Shown: positions 25,601-34,026 of the stretch, piece after piece
How the letters are laid out: the number at the start of each line of letters is the position of its first letter
Numbering within the stretch: position 1 is the first letter of the stretch
Assembly: GCF_001649575.2 (NCBI RefSeq)
Contig: NC_051435.1
Span: 8,524,199-8,588,198 of the forward strand
Reading direction: 5' to 3'
Length of the DNA: 64,000 nt
Source: Kryptolebias marmoratus
Lineage: Eukaryota > Chordata > Actinopteri > Cyprinodontiformes > Rivulidae
The notes under the pieces: generated by a model
Database searches by the model: none
What the model was told of the DNA's origin: nothing
What the model saw: the letters and a program-made list of their open reading frames with translations, nothing else
Made by a program: the position numbers and the translations under genes

Positions 25601-25949
25601 CTTAGTCCTAAAATTTAAATTTAATTTAAAAAAAAAATCTAAATTATTTGTCACCCAGTGAACAGCATAGATATGGTTCTGGCAGTTGTTTCATTGATTC
25701 TCACATCACACCACCTGCCTTTAATAGATCGAGAGCCACAGGTTGACATTTCGTGATCATGCAAAGGCCCGGGTGGACCATGGAGCAGACATCATCGTCC
25801 AGTCTCCTGGTTTATCTGGCTCGGTGTCTCCCCACCGCCTCCGGGAAAGCCACCTATCATCCTCTGGCAGTCTCAACATGATGGAGTCTCCCCAGTTAGC
25901 AACCTTAGCTGAGGATGTCACCGCAGCCCTGGCCAAGCAGGGTTTGTGA
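1601..25949 (+). CDS. map2: map2, microtubule-associated protein 2 (gene-level span, 5' end outside window)
   Basis: Spliced coding region of MAP2, a neuronal microtubule-stabilising protein of dendrites that also anchors PKA. Sixteen candidate exons total 5276 nt, leaving 1757 residues plus stop once the first split codon is set aside; this is the size of high-molecular-weight MAP2. The order matches known MAP2: RII-binding helix, PPSPPPSP motif, long acidic projection domain, basic and proline-rich region ([30 protein letters not shown]), KXGS-type microtubule-binding repeats, and a C-terminus ending AALAKQGL. Reading frame is kept across every junction. The initiator exon lies upstream of the window. 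Exons 4161, 6059, 14153, 17784 and 20136 look like optional cassettes, so no single transcript need contain all sixteen. Tau and MAP4 share the repeat domain, but the projection-domain blocks ([37 protein letters not shown]) are specific to MAP2. Confidence 0.97.
2190..2264 (+). CDS. map2: map2 exon: PPSPPPSP segment
   Basis: 75 nt between tatttgtag and gtaggt, phase 1-1. It encodes [20 protein letters not shown] then GPLEQ; human MAP2 has the closely similar [18 protein letters not shown] directly after the RII-binding exon. In the low-molecular-weight MAP2c form this exon would splice to a basic-region exon far downstream. Confidence 0.92.
2265..4160 (+). other. map2: map2 intron
   Basis: AT-rich intron with T-runs. 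Short open frames near 2487-2705 and 2739-2957 have no recognisable family and no splice context. No RNA gene or clear mobile element seen. Confidence 0.7.
4161..4376 (+). CDS. map2: map2 candidate cassette exon with [14 protein letters not shown] motif
   Basis: 216 nt (72 codons), acceptor ttgttcgtag, donor gtgaac, phase 1-1, so it can be included or skipped without a frameshift. The product starts [20 protein letters not shown], continues into a hydrophobic [11 protein letters not shown] and an acidic-aromatic block [20 protein letters not shown], and ends VAFRQIE. It is much more GC-rich than its flanks, as expected of coding DNA. It is not part of the common human MAP2 isoform as I know it. 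By position it may correspond to the rare mammalian exons 7A or 8, but that assignment is inference. The splice sites and intact frame make a real exon likely. Confidence 0.8.
4989..5032 (+). repeat. (CA)n microsatellite, interrupted
   Basis: Two blocks of CA repeats separated by a C-rich stretch, within a map2 intron. Confidence 0.9.
6059..6355 (+). CDS. map2: map2 candidate acidic cassette exon
   Basis: 297 nt (99 codons), phase 1-1, donor gtgtgt. The product is strongly acidic: [20 protein letters not shown], then [21 protein letters not shown] and DAQDVDLG-like acidic text to EESHET. The acceptor follows the pyrimidine run ccctttcaccctgtcttgag; three in-frame AGs three bases apart (ending 6058, 6061, 6064) could each serve, so the start is uncertain by one or two codons. 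No Pfam-type domain is visible; this looks like disordered acidic projection-domain sequence. The ATG inside is probably not an initiator because the frame is open to the acceptor and phases match the neighbours. Confidence 0.75.
7428..10478 (+). CDS. map2: map2 giant projection-domain exon
   Basis: One 3051-nt exon (1017 codons), acceptor tctttacag, donor gtgaga, phase 1-1, equivalent to mammalian MAP2 exon 9, whose skipping makes low-molecular-weight MAP2. Blocks shared with human MAP2, in exon residues: [13 protein letters not shown] (about 120), YSTLAEA (about 175), FSPLATDI and [13 protein letters not shown] (about 240-270), [20 protein letters not shown] (about 317), GYCVFSEY (about 390), [17 protein letters not shown] and [13 protein letters not shown] (about 890-930), DSSWVDTQ (end). 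Between them sits a conserved-looking helical segment [20 protein letters not shown] (about 524) and then about 200 residues of E/K/R-rich sequence (630-834) that I do not know from human MAP2. The rest is rich in S, P, D and E and probably disordered. Confidence 0.97.
9318..9930 (+). repeat. map2: purine-rich low-complexity coding tract (E/K/R helix of MAP2)
   Basis: About 600 bases almost entirely A and G on this strand, made of imperfect GAG/GAA/AAA/AGA codon repeats. The protein is built of units such as [14 protein letters not shown] and [16 protein letters not shown]. Charge pattern i to i+4 favours a stable single alpha helix or long coiled coil. The opposite strand shows a serine-rich open frame that is only the reverse complement. 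Confidence 0.9.
10597..10830 (+). CDS. map2: map2 exon after the giant exon
   Basis: 234 nt, acceptor ttacacag, donor gttatt, phase 1-1. It encodes [16 protein letters not shown] through [16 protein letters not shown] to EEIKKKK, aligned with human DDDRSIMTEQLETIPKE and GRISTPERKVAKKEPS. It starts the basic region next to the microtubule-binding domain. Confidence 0.95.
11078..11215 (+). CDS. map2: map2 exon, basic segment
   Basis: 138 nt, acceptor aatgtag, donor gtgata, phase 1-1. It encodes [20 protein letters not shown] then [20 protein letters not shown], matching human AVYKKAELAKKTEVQAHSPS and the following LKPAIKYTRPTHLSC. This is the last of the phase 1-1 exons skipped in short MAP2 forms. 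Confidence 0.94.
11753..11936 (+). repeat. SINE-like element with A-rich tail
   Basis: It starts GTGGTCAGTGCCACGGTCTTG, passes GGTTTGAGCCCAGG (tRNA B-box-like) and AGGAAGGGCATCTGGCATAAA, and ends GGAGCAGCAGC followed by poly-A and AATA repeats. A second copy with the same order lies at 28501-28648. Family not named. Confidence 0.65.
12399..12460 (+). CDS. map2: map2 exon, short linker
   Basis: 62 nt, acceptor gtcccacag, donor gtgagt; phase 1 in, phase 0 out. It encodes [20 protein letters not shown] plus S, aligned with human GESALAPSVFKQAKDKVS. It restores phase 0 before the proline-rich region. Confidence 0.9.
13496..13637 (+). CDS. map2: map2 exon, Ser/Arg-rich region
   Basis: 142 nt, acceptor ttctccag, donor gtaggc; phase 0 in, phase 1 out. 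It encodes [20 protein letters not shown] then [20 protein letters not shown] and TAPRRPT, matching the human DGVTKSPEKRSSLPRP and SSISSSARRTTR stretch in position and character. Confidence 0.9.
14153..14209 (+). CDS. map2: map2 candidate 57-bp cassette exon
   Basis: 57 nt (19 codons), acceptor ctcctcctgcag, donor gtaggg, phase 1-1. It encodes [19 protein letters not shown]. Skipping it joins the preceding and following exons in frame. Its place, just before the proline-rich exon, parallels small optional exons in the tau/MAP2 family (for example tau exon 8). Splice signals and length are good, but protein similarity to known MAP2 was not recognised. Confidence 0.65.
14429..14736 (+). CDS. 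map2: map2 exon: proline-rich region and microtubule-binding repeat 1
   Basis: 308 nt, acceptor ttcatcag, donor gtgaca; phase 1 in, phase 0 out. It encodes [52 protein letters not shown], then repeat 1 ([18 protein letters not shown]). Human MAP2 has [20 protein letters not shown] and [17 protein letters not shown]. The KIGS serine is the MARK/PKA-type KXGS site, and the TPPKSP cluster is a proline-directed kinase target in this family. Confidence 0.97.
14737..17783 (+). other. map2: map2 intron after repeat 1
   Basis: About 3 kb of AT-rich DNA. Open frames near 16138-16368 and 17398-17598 have no recognisable similarity. No RNA gene seen. Confidence 0.7.
17784..17879 (+). CDS. map2: map2 candidate extra, diverged microtubule-binding repeat exon
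   Basis: 96 nt (32 codons), acceptor tattttcccatag, donor gtatgt, phase 0-0, open throughout. It encodes [15 protein letters not shown] then [17 protein letters not shown]. The second part aligns over 17 positions without a gap to tau R2 SKCGSKDNIKHVPGGGS, with eight identities and several conservative changes; NKKLD is also shared. It has lost the repeat cysteine, the KXGS core is KRST, and PGGG is PHGS. It lies between R1 and the true 93-bp R2 exon and is one codon longer, so it would make a five-repeat MAP2 if included. Transcription is unproven. It could be a decayed duplicate that is still open by chance, but intact splice sites and frame argue against that. Confidence 0.7.
17880..20135 (+). 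other. map2: map2 intron between the extra repeat exon and R2
   Basis: AT-rich intron with a poly-T run near 19430-19452 and an AAACC repeat near 19035. The open frame 19024-19503 has no recognisable product. Confidence 0.7.
20136..20228 (+). CDS. map2: map2 exon: optional microtubule-binding repeat 2
   Basis: 93 nt (31 codons), exactly the length of tau exon 10 and of the mammalian MAP2 fourth-repeat exon; acceptor cgcccctgcag, donor gtgagt, phase 0-0. It encodes [20 protein letters not shown] then [11 protein letters not shown]. Human MAP2 has SKVQSRCGSKDNIKHSAGGGN at the same place. The KXGS-type serine, the cysteine and GGGN are kept, but the start VLIPSV differs from the VQIINK type and contains proline. 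Inclusion gives four-repeat MAP2, skipping three-repeat MAP2. Confidence 0.9.
20280..20304 (+). repeat. GTGTT pentanucleotide microsatellite
   Basis: Four to five tandem units of GTGTT just downstream of the R2 donor site. Confidence 0.8.
21344..21480 (+). mobile_element. fragment resembling a fish non-autonomous DNA transposon end
   Basis: The opening 'CAGTGGCATGCAAAAGTTAG' followed by GACACCC and a run with GTTCAGTGAATGGAAGATGAA resembles a terminal segment dispersed widely in fish genomes (GTGGCATGCAAAAGTT type). The matching other end was not found, so the boundaries are open. Confidence 0.45.
23339..23420 (+). CDS. map2: map2 exon: microtubule-binding repeat 3
   Basis: 82 nt, the same length as tau exon 11; acceptor cttcttccag, donor gtataa; phase 0 in, phase 1 out. 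It encodes [20 protein letters not shown] then DNIHHRP. Human MAP2 is [20 protein letters not shown]. The KCGS serine and the cysteine are present. Confidence 0.97.
23421..25208 (+). other. map2: map2 intron between R3 and R4
   Basis: AT-rich intron with a CA microsatellite at 24121-24143. No other element recognised. Confidence 0.75.
25209..25321 (+). CDS. map2: map2 exon: microtubule-binding repeat 4
   Basis: 113 nt, the same length as tau exon 12; acceptor tctttgcag, donor gtgagt; phase 1 in, phase 0 out. It encodes [20 protein letters not shown] then [18 protein letters not shown]. Human MAP2 has [20 protein letters not shown] and SLDNAHHVPGGG. The KVGS phosphosite is kept. Confidence 0.97.
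25728..25949 (+). CDS. map2: map2 last coding exon
   Basis: 222 nt, acceptor gcctttaatag, ending at TGA (25947-25949). It encodes [20 protein letters not shown], then [13 protein letters not shown], then [20 protein letters not shown] and L, matching the human C-terminus almost residue for residue. It includes the repeat-like segment after R4 and the conserved tail. Confidence 0.97.
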   Translation: MESHRLTFRDHAKARVDHGADIIVQSPGLSGSVSPHRLRESHLSSSGSLNMMESPQLATLAEDVTAALAKQGL

Positions 25950-27630
25950 ACACTGGATCTCTAGATTGCCAGTCTGCACCCCAGACTACCCTCATCTTTC
26001 CCTTTCCGAACTTTTATGCTCTCACCTGCCATCCTGAAGCAAAGTGGTTACTGCTGCTCAGCTGAACCACAGCCTCGAAACATCTTTACTTCAAGATCCA
26101 TCACTCAACTTTAAGTAGAGACTAGAATTAGAAGCTATTGTGTTTTTGGTCTTATTTATCTTGTTTGTTGTCTATTTTAACCCTAAACATGTGCTTTTAA
26201 GATTTTTTTTCTGTGTATATTTCTTTCTTTTTTTAAAATAATGTCACATAGAGTAGATTGAGTGCTGGTCCTAGATTAAGTGGGATATCCACTAATAGGT
26301 GCAGACCAAATATTGGTTTTGCTGGCCTTAGATTAATGTTTTAAAGAAGTTACAGCCTTTTTTTTCTATTACAAAAAACAAAAACAAATAACATGACAAG
26401 TACACCATGCTGCACATTTTGTTCTAGCTCAGTAAACGTGCATGGTTGCCAGATCCCCTAACAAAACAAGCATCCATACTGCAAGTCATCATTGTCACTC
26501 AAGACATGATTATATTTAACAAAAATATATAGAGAAATGTATAAAATAGAAGTTGTCTGTCACCTTTCTCTTCTCAACACATCTTAAAAGATTACGGCTA
26601 TAAAATAATACTCCAAAATGACATTTATGCAAGAACTGTGACATGTTATGACAAGCATGTATGGATTCAAATATGAAAAAAGGCTCTTTTGTATTTTACC
26701 AAACTAATTTTAGTAACTTATTTCCTCATTTATTGGATAAAGATGAAAAAGTTCATGTTTTGTAGTTTATAGTTGTTTACGGTGTAATGCTTGGTGACGA
26801 TGTCCGAGACTAATTTTGGTGTTGCTAATGAATGCATTTCAGTCCTGTCGAAGAGCCTTACTCACTTGATCCTGCTCAGCCGCTCTGTACTAAACACTGG
26901 AGCTCATTCCACAAACACTCATCTTGAAATAAAACCTTTAAGAGTATCTTGTTGTGAAATATAAGCAGTACAGAAATAAATCCACTCATCAGAACTGTTT
27001 CAATTGCAAGGTACAACTTGGTCCCTGATATTTAGCAGAAAATGCTGCTACTCTAACAATTTGTGTGCGTGCGCGTATGTGTGCATTTAGTTCAGATTCC
27101 GAGATGTTTTAGGAGGATGCTACTGGAAAAGCTTTGTTTCGATGTTTAACCCTCCTGAAGCCCTCGTAACTGAAGAGAGGAAGAGAAGCCCGTGTAACTT
27201 CGGGTCCATTTGACCCGAAAGCCACGGGATGTTTGAGATGAAGAAGTTCTGGAATATACTTTTAAAAAAGCCTTAAAAAATTTAAAAAGACACTTCATGA
27301 AGAAACATTATCTGGTTGAAAGAACTCAACTCTTGTTATATCTGTTAGGAAAAAAAAAAGTGTTTGGGTGATTTTTGCCCCGCCCCCAGACTCCAGTCGT
27401 GGTATGAATTGCCTCCTGCCCAATTACTGTCCCCCTCCAAACGCAACTGTTTGTTTGCTTCTGTGTTTTTTCTGCATCCCCCATCTCCGTGTGCCTCTCC
27501 CCCACCTCCTGCTCCACCCTCGCATATCTTATTGTATTTAAAAAGTCAAGTAGATGTATGCAGTTTTTTCTCCTGTTGATATGACACCAATTACAATAAT
27601 TAATGACAATAAAAACAAGAAAAAAGGGAC
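25950..27630 (+). other. map2: map2 3'UTR (probable extent)
   Basis: No reading frame of note. AATAAA occurs at 26928-26933 and 27608-27613; the second is followed by a GT/T-rich stretch (about 27630-27650), a plausible cleavage context. The end is therefore inferred, not shown. A short hairpin (CTTCGGGTC...GACCCGAAAG) lies near 27197-27222. Confidence 0.55.
27608..27613 (+). terminator. map2: candidate map2 polyadenylation signal
   Basis: Canonical AATAAA, the most downstream one before the intergenic region, followed by a T/GT-rich element. An earlier AATAAA at 26928 is an alternative. Confidence 0.45.
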
Positions 27631-28954
27631 GCTGTACTGTTTTCTGTCTTCACTAACTAAATAAGAAAATAGATAGAAATTAACTGGAAACACAATTACA
27701 TAGTTCACCTAACTTCAGAAAGTAATGTTCTTCTAGTGTTTTTCTTTTTTCTTTTGTTTATTTTTTATATTCTGTCTAAAAAATTTAACTTTTATCATAA
27801 TGTTTTCTTGGATTTGTTTCTGTTGAGAAAAGAAGTAATTCTAATGCACCAGCAAATCTGTTCTAATGTAACTAAAATCAAACACCAGTTGTTAAAGGGA
27901 AGGTTTTTTTAAGTGGAGTTCTATGGAAAGGCTACCAGCAGTCAGTATCTCACCTGAAGGACATAGCTGATTGAGTGAACTTAGTTTGGAATAATAAGGC
28001 AGTGTACAAATCAATAAAATTGTGTTTGCTTGAAGTGCTATAATTAAATGTAATTAAGATTTATTTTGCATTAGATAGTTTCTCTGCCACGTCATACATA
28101 ACAATTTCATTTTGTAATACATGTTTTTATATGAACCATGGCTGGTAATGAACCACAGATCCACACGGTCTTCTGTGTAAATTACCATCTAATGCATAAT
28201 TGATGGCAGTGTAAAGATTTCTCAAATTGCATTTACATGAACCGTTATGAGATTGCAGTTGTTTTAGACTGGCAGTAGTCCACTTTTTTTTTCAAACTGA
28301 GGTTGTTCAGATGGCTGTGTGCTGAAAGCAAGACACTGACTGTTGATGACCTCTTCATAAAACCCGTCTCCAAGCTGTCCTTTTAAGTTAGTCTCTAAAA
28401 ACTTTATAAAAACACTCAAATTTGGACAAACTGAAGCCCAGGATTTATGAATCCAGTAAGTGATAAATTAATTGTAACTGGTGTATAATCTGCAGAATTA
28501 GAGGGCTGTGGTAGTTTGATGGTCTTGTAATTCTAAGGGCTGCAGGTAGGAGCTCAGGTTGCATCAGAAAGGACATCTGGCGTAAAAAAATCTTTATGCA
28601 AGTTTTCTCACTTCAACCCCTGGAAAAGGGAGCAGCCAAAGCAACAACATTATCTGCAGAATAATGTCATATTAAGACAACCTTCTTATTTGCAAACAAA
28701 TAAATATGTAATTTTTTTGAGTCGTGTAATTGTTTTAGTGTGTTTTGGCATGAGCTCAGTCTAGCTACTTAATATTCTCAGATGCAGTGTTTCAAGGGTT
28801 AATTAGTGGATATGTTTACAATCTCAGAAAGTTGGGTCAACTTTTAATAAAAATGCAAATGTGTCTTTTAAATGGATATCTGACTAAATTTATTGCCCAA
28901 CTTTTGATATGAAGCAGAGTCAGAAATTGTAAAATAAAATGGGAGTATGAAAAG
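27631..28954. other. intergenic region between map2 and myl1 (tail-to-tail)
   Basis: AT-rich DNA with no open frame of interest. It holds one SINE-like element (28501-28648). The two flanking genes converge here. Confidence 0.65.
28501..28648 (+). repeat. SINE-like element, second copy
   Basis: Same order of landmarks as 11753-11936: GCTGCAGGTAGGAGCTCAGG, AGAAAGGACATCTGGCGTAAA, ending GGGAGCAGCCAAAGCAACAAC. No long A-tail. Confidence 0.65.
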
Positions 28955-29444
28955 TTTATTGTGAAATGGCAGAGGATACAACAGTTTAAGACTCAGGGAT
29001 GGATTGAGTGAAAGGTGGATTTATTTAGAAGGCCGGTCCTGGGGCCAAACCGATCACCTGATTGACAGATAGACAGCCAGCCAGATGATAAATGAGGAGG
29101 GAGTGGTCATCGTTATTCCACATCCCCCTCCATCACTGTTCCTCTTTAATTACAACCCCCCCAAAAAGATCAGGGTACTTGGATGAAGATGAGGAAAGAA
29201 GGACCTCGTGGGAAATAGTTACTGCTTTCCGAGTAGCAGGAGGAGGAAAAGAGAAAGAAAAAAAGCACCATTTGGACAAAAAAAAAAAAAAAAGTTGGAC
29301 AAAACATTGTAGGGTTCAGGAAGTGACATCTCTTAGTCCTTTGTTCCCCCTGCTTCCACAGATGATTCAGGAAACAGCGAGTGGATGTCGCGACACCATG
29401 GGGTCTGCTCTATTCAGTGCTCACCACCTGCAGTGGCAGGGTCC
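28955..29444 (-). other. myl1: myl1 3'UTR with candidate poly(A) signals
   Basis: Downstream of the myl1 stop on the minus strand. AATAAA on that strand occurs at 29025-29020 and 28960-28955. The open frame on the plus strand across 29092-29517 is only the reverse complement of this UTR and the last exon. Confidence 0.55.
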
Positions 29445-29473
29445 TTACACAGACATGATGTGCTTGACAAAGG
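29445..29473 (-). CDS. myl1: myl1 last coding exon
   Basis: 29 nt after acceptor TCTCCAG, ending in TAA at 29447-29445. It encodes AFVKHIMSV, the conserved C-terminus of fast essential light chains. Confidence 0.95.
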
Positions 29474-32400
29474 CTGGAGATGAAGACCAAGGCAGCAAAA
29501 AGAAAGGAAAGAGATAAAAATGAGTAATGTAAGTAATAAATGAAAAGAAAATCTCCAAATGACTGTATTCAAAGACAAAAAGAACTACAATACTACTGTT
29601 CAATGTCTTTGACCTGGTTTATATACTATTTAATACTCTGTATTATGGTAAGAATTCATACCAATAAATGTGGTCACTTGTTTTAAATGGGATATAACCT
29701 TAAACATTTCCAGTTTGTAAATAGATCTGTGCTCTATTTGTTTTATAGTCTTGGTAACCATATTTCTAATGAGCTGACTATATTGTTAGCTAATGTTACA
29801 TCTTATTTGGCCCAGTGTGATGTAGCCCAATGCACAAAGCAGAGTAAAAATTATATTAAAACATGGTAGACAACTGGGAAATTACAATAGTAGTGCACTT
29901 TTTCCTGTAAATAACCCTCAGATCCACTACTCTAAGCTCCTAGTTCTAAGATCAGCATGGGAATGGGCGATGACTAACCTCAAAGTTGTAAAACTCAAGT
30001 TAACTAACCAAGAAGTGATGTCTTGGTGGCTACTTTCATCAATCTTATACTACCTATAAAAAACATTGGTATGAACTAAAGTTGAAATTGATACTCTAGA
30101 ATATTTTTGTTGTTTAGTGGAGGGTAAAGTTCACAGTTCACAGTTTTTCTTTGTAGGTAGTCTTCTCAAAAATAAAATGATAATAAAAAGCTATAACTGC
30201 AGCTGATGTTCCTGTTTGGTTGTTAGAGTATGATTGGGCATTAGTAAAATAATAGGTTGTGTCACGGAATTAGTAGTAAAAATGGTTTAATTTTTATTCC
30301 TAGTCCTAATCTTTTTCTATTTATTGTTATTATTATTAACCAGAATAGTTGCAGTACTATTTTGATTATGTTTAATTTGTGTCTCACCCTCATAGTTGAC
30401 ACAGCCATTCTCATCCTCCTGTCCGGCCATGAGAGCGTCAATCTCAGCCTCATTCATCTTCTCTCCTGCAGGAGGAGTCAGAAGACATCCAGTGTTAAAA
30501 CCACACAAAGCAACACAAGCCCAAACCAATTAGATGCAGCGTTGTAGGACTAACCCAGTGTTGACAGGACGATACGCAGCTCAGCACCCATCACTGTGCC
30601 GTTGCCCTCCTTGTCAAAGACACGCAGACCCTCAACATAGTCCTCAAAACCTGCCTTGTTTGGGCTGTTGATGATGGTCTGGAGCATAGGGAGGAAGCTC
30701 TCGAACTCTACTCTCTTGTTGGCCATGTCTGCAGGAAAGGATAGAAATTACATTTGTCAACCAAGAAAAAGGGGTCATGAGATGAGACTGAGTTTTTGTG
30801 ACAAGATGCTTCAGCTGATGGGTTCAGTGCTTTGTCCATAATACGTTCCTGTACAGCTCTTTTAAAAGCAGTTAAAGTCATTGCCAAAGTCCTGCTTTAA
30901 CCACATCTACAGTTTTTCAAGAGTACAACCATATACCTTTTAACATTTTACAGTTTAGTGACTTAGTAATAATTCTGAGCAACACAGGACAAGTGAGAAA
31001 AGTTATGCGGCAGTGCCCTCTTCTGGTGAAAAACCTTCATGCCTATCTTTTTTCCACAGTGAGTGGGGTTAAACCTACTCCCAAGCTGCACTTTGCAAAA
31101 CTTTGAAATTGCAGCACAAACTTCAATTAGAACAGAGATGTGTGTATTGGTCAACTTTGCTAATCAAATGTAAAAGTTACTGAATGCTTCACTTACCTTC
31201 AGCTGAGGGGTTTCCAAGCAGTTTGTTCACCTCCTTGTTGGTGGGGTTCTGTCCCAGAGCACGCATAATGTCAGCGATCTGGTTGTAAGCCACCTTGTTG
31301 TCACCCACCCTGTCGAACAGGCCGAAGGCCTCTCTGTAGTCTGTTGAATCAAGGGAGAAGAGACTATGTTCACTTCATCCACCCAGTGCCTTCAAATTCA
31401 CTGAGTTATATGCATTTTTGTGTGTGTCAGCGATGTTTGAGGTTATAATCCCTATAATTACTATGTGGCACTTTTGTCTTGTTTTCTATACCCTGAAGGA
31501 TTTCAAACTCAAACTGTGGCAACTTGTTTTTTTTTTTTTTTTTTTTTTTTACGTTAAATGGTATTAACTACATCAGTTTTTGGAATTTATGATTGCAAGA
31601 ATACATTTTTTCATTTATTTTAAATTCCTAAAAATCAAGGTATGTTTTCATTTTTAAAGTCTATTTTTTTTTGCTAATTTTTTTATCATCTTGGATTTTA
31701 AAAAATCCCAGCACAAAAAGACATAAGTGGATGTAAAAAATACACTAATAGTGACAGTGAAATGCATGTTTTCTCTCAACTCTATTTTTATTTTTTAGAT
31801 AAAAAGCAGCTAGTTGTTGCACACCTGCCACCAGGTGAAAGCAATTACTCTGCTTACTGACAGGGAAAACACATAAGTGCAAGACATCCAAGAAGGTTGA
31901 GGTATTATTGGCTGAATGGACTGACTCCTGCCGAGCCCTGTCACCCCATGCACTATTTCAGTTCCAGCTGTCTCCTTCTCTCACAGCAGAGCTGTGGCTT
32001 CTTTTAAAAGACCACCTTGGAATTGATAAACATAGCTGAGAATATGAGCCCCTCCTTTTAAAGGCAAGGCCTTCTGTGAGCGAGCCGGGTAAAAGTAGGG
32101 AATGCTGACTGCAGTGTAACCAGCAGCCGGTCAGACAGCGGGTCTGGTCCCACGGTGGCCAATAGGAACCAGCAGAACACAGGTGTTTTTTTCTGTCAAA
32201 CACTGCACTGTCATACTATTGTTCTTTTTTTAAATTTATGCTAAGCATTAAGCTTTTTTGCTTGTTCCTCCACACAAACTATTTAATTTCACTGATCAAA
32301 AGGCTGAACCTAATGTCAGGATCCAAGGCTGTATTGAAGTATTTTGTGATATCAGATTGTTTTCTCGTTAAAAGAGCTTTCATTTGTATTACTGTGTAGT

Positions 32401-33898
32401 GAAGTTTTAATGCTTCTTATTTTGACAGTGTTTGATTTTTCTGTTCTGGTTGTGGCTGATAGTTTAATCAGATGTTTACCACTTACTTACAGTAATTTTT
32501 TAAAGTGCTGTGCAGGTAACAAATGCAGCTATATTCTCTGTGAACACATTTATCATTTTCATACAACAATTAAAGGATTCAACCAAGTTACAATGCTTTT
32601 GTTTTAGTAAAACCACAACACAGGTAAAATCTTTGGTGAGATCGGATTACATTTTAAATTTTTATTCATAATTTTTACATTATCCATAATTGCTGAAAAT
32701 GTAATCTTTGTGACATCTTTACAGCCTACTTATAACTGACTCTCCATAGTAACAATTTACTCCTTTGGCCACTCTCAAATACCACAAGGCATTCGATATT
32801 CTAGAGGAATGTCAAAACACATAAATGATTGAGGTGGCCACCTGCCCGGAGCCCTTTGACACCTGTCACTGAGTGTAATGCAGGTTTTAAGTGGTTTGTT
32901 CATTTTAAAGCTTTCTATTTTATGATACTTTTAGGTTATTAAACTTTCTAATAGAGATTTATTACTGACTGTCAATAGGTTTTTATGTCCATTGTAATGA
33001 ATTTTGTCAAATGTCATGTGATGCAGTGTCATGTGATTGCAAAGGTAAGAGGTGATTTACATACCTTCAACCTGGTCTGCGCTGAACTCTATCTACAAGC
33101 CAATAGAAAGCAGCTGTGTAAGTGCTAAATGTGCAAAAACATGTCATGAACAATTTCATCCAGAACACCAACAGAACTAAAAGCACTTTGCATATAATGT
33201 TCACAACACAAACACAAACACAGTAATTTGTGTCTTTTCCAAAGCTAGCTTCAGGTGGAGGCACCTGACCTGTGTTGTTCCATCTTTAGCTACATTAACA
33301 TGTCCACATTTGGAGTCATTTTGCATTGCCATTGTGCATTAGTCACTACTCAATAAATCCAATCCAGAAAGACCTGGGAGTGGTCTAAACCAAGATGAGC
33401 TATCCATGGTTCTGCTCAGTCTGCTCAGTTTTGTGTGTTGTCTCCCAGACCTGAAGCTGCTCTCACTGCCTCCTGTGTAGATGCTAAAAATGTTTAAATA
33501 AATCTAGTTTTTCTCGTGCAAAACAGATGACTCTTGCTTGCAAAAAGGGTGCCTCTTCTAACCTCACATTATCAACTCCTTAAAAGTATAAAGGACAAAT
33601 TAGAACTTTTCAATTTGAGCAGGTGCCCTAACAATCTCTCCACTTTGAAGAACTGCAGTCAGAAAGTTTTGTCACGCACATCTGAGTGAAATAAAGTCCA
33701 AGCTCTTCCTGAGCAGCGTGCATCATATCACTTGCTCCTTACATCAATCAGATAAAGCCTTTAATGTCAGTGTACCTTGACGGAGGACAGGTCGACAGCT
33801 GCAGCCTTAGGAGCCGGTGCAGGTTCTGGTGCCGGTGCTGGTGCAGGTGCGGGTTCAGCCTTCTTGGCGGGAGCTTTGGGATCCTTCTTAGGTGCCAT
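29445..33898 (-). CDS. myl1: myl1, myosin essential light chain 1, fast skeletal muscle (gene-level span)
   Basis: Six coding exons (123, 28, 144, 174, 78 and 29 nt) join in frame to 191 residues; human MYL1 long form is 194. The protein binds the IQ-type neck helix of fast skeletal myosin heavy chain. Its long N-terminus ([20 protein letters not shown] and more AP pairs) is the A1-type actin-contacting extension. Then come degenerate EF hands: first loop [12 protein letters not shown] (about 60-71), third loop [12 protein letters not shown] (137-148), and a final one with [12 protein letters not shown]; the C-terminus is VKHIMSV. As usual for this family, most loops lack a full calcium-ligand set. 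The internal promoter that gives the short MLC3 form in mammals was not found; fish have a separate gene for that form. Confidence 0.97.
30388..30465 (-). CDS. myl1: myl1 exon 5
   Basis: 78 nt, acceptor CCTCCTGCAG, donor GTGAGA, phase 1-1. It encodes [20 protein letters not shown] then GCVNYE, the last EF hand. Confidence 0.96.
30555..30728 (-). CDS. myl1: myl1 exon 4
   Basis: 174 nt, acceptor TTCCTGCAG, donor GTTAGT, phase 1-1. It encodes [20 protein letters not shown] through [20 protein letters not shown] to ELRIVLSTL: the second and third EF hands. Confidence 0.96.
31197..31340 (-). CDS. myl1: myl1 exon 3
   Basis: 144 nt, acceptor GATTCAACAG, donor GTAAGT, phase 1-1. It encodes [20 protein letters not shown] then [20 protein letters not shown] and LLGNPSAE: the first EF hand and linker. 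Confidence 0.96.
31341..33064 (-). other. myl1: myl1 intron 2
   Basis: About 1.7 kb with a long T-run near 31528-31551. An alternative first exon for the short light chain was looked for (MSF-type start followed by SADQI) and not seen. Confidence 0.7.
33065..33092 (-). CDS. myl1: myl1 exon 2 (28 nt)
   Basis: Acceptor GCTTGTAG, donor GTATGT. It encodes IEFSADQVE and the first base of the next codon. A 28-nt second exon is characteristic of vertebrate MYL1. Confidence 0.93.
33776..33898 (-). CDS. myl1: myl1 exon 1 with start codon
   Basis: 123 nt. ATG at 33898-33896 in the context AAATGGCACC. It encodes 41 residues, 21 of which are Ala or Pro, ending [10 protein letters not shown]. Donor GTACAC. 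No in-frame upstream ATG in the presumed short 5'UTR. Confidence 0.96.
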
Positions 33899-34017
33899 TT
33901 CAATTAATGTTTAAACTACTTTGTCCCAGAAGCACAGACAATTCCCAGTTTGGGTGACACACAAGGAGTGTAACACAGAATGGAGGGGACTCAGAGGAAG
34001 AAATCCCTGTCTGGGCG

Positions 34018-34026
34018 TATATATAT
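34018..34026 (-). promoter_or_regulatory. myl1: TATA-like box of myl1
   Basis: ATATATATA about 120 bp upstream of the myl1 ATG, which predicts a start near 33990 and a 5'UTR of about 90 nt. A MEF2-like AT-rich site (CTATTTTTCC, plus strand, near 34031-34040) lies directly upstream of it. Both are typical of muscle structural gene promoters; the assignment is inference. Confidence 0.6.

Noticed and set aside
29092..29517. Open frame of 141 codons on the plus strand
   Set aside because: It overlaps the myl1 last exon and 3'UTR on the other strand and has no recognisable protein features.
31341..33775. Search for an internal MLC3-type first exon in the myl1 introns
   Set aside because: No MSF/SADQI-like start exon with a donor was seen; fish have a separate gene for that light chain.
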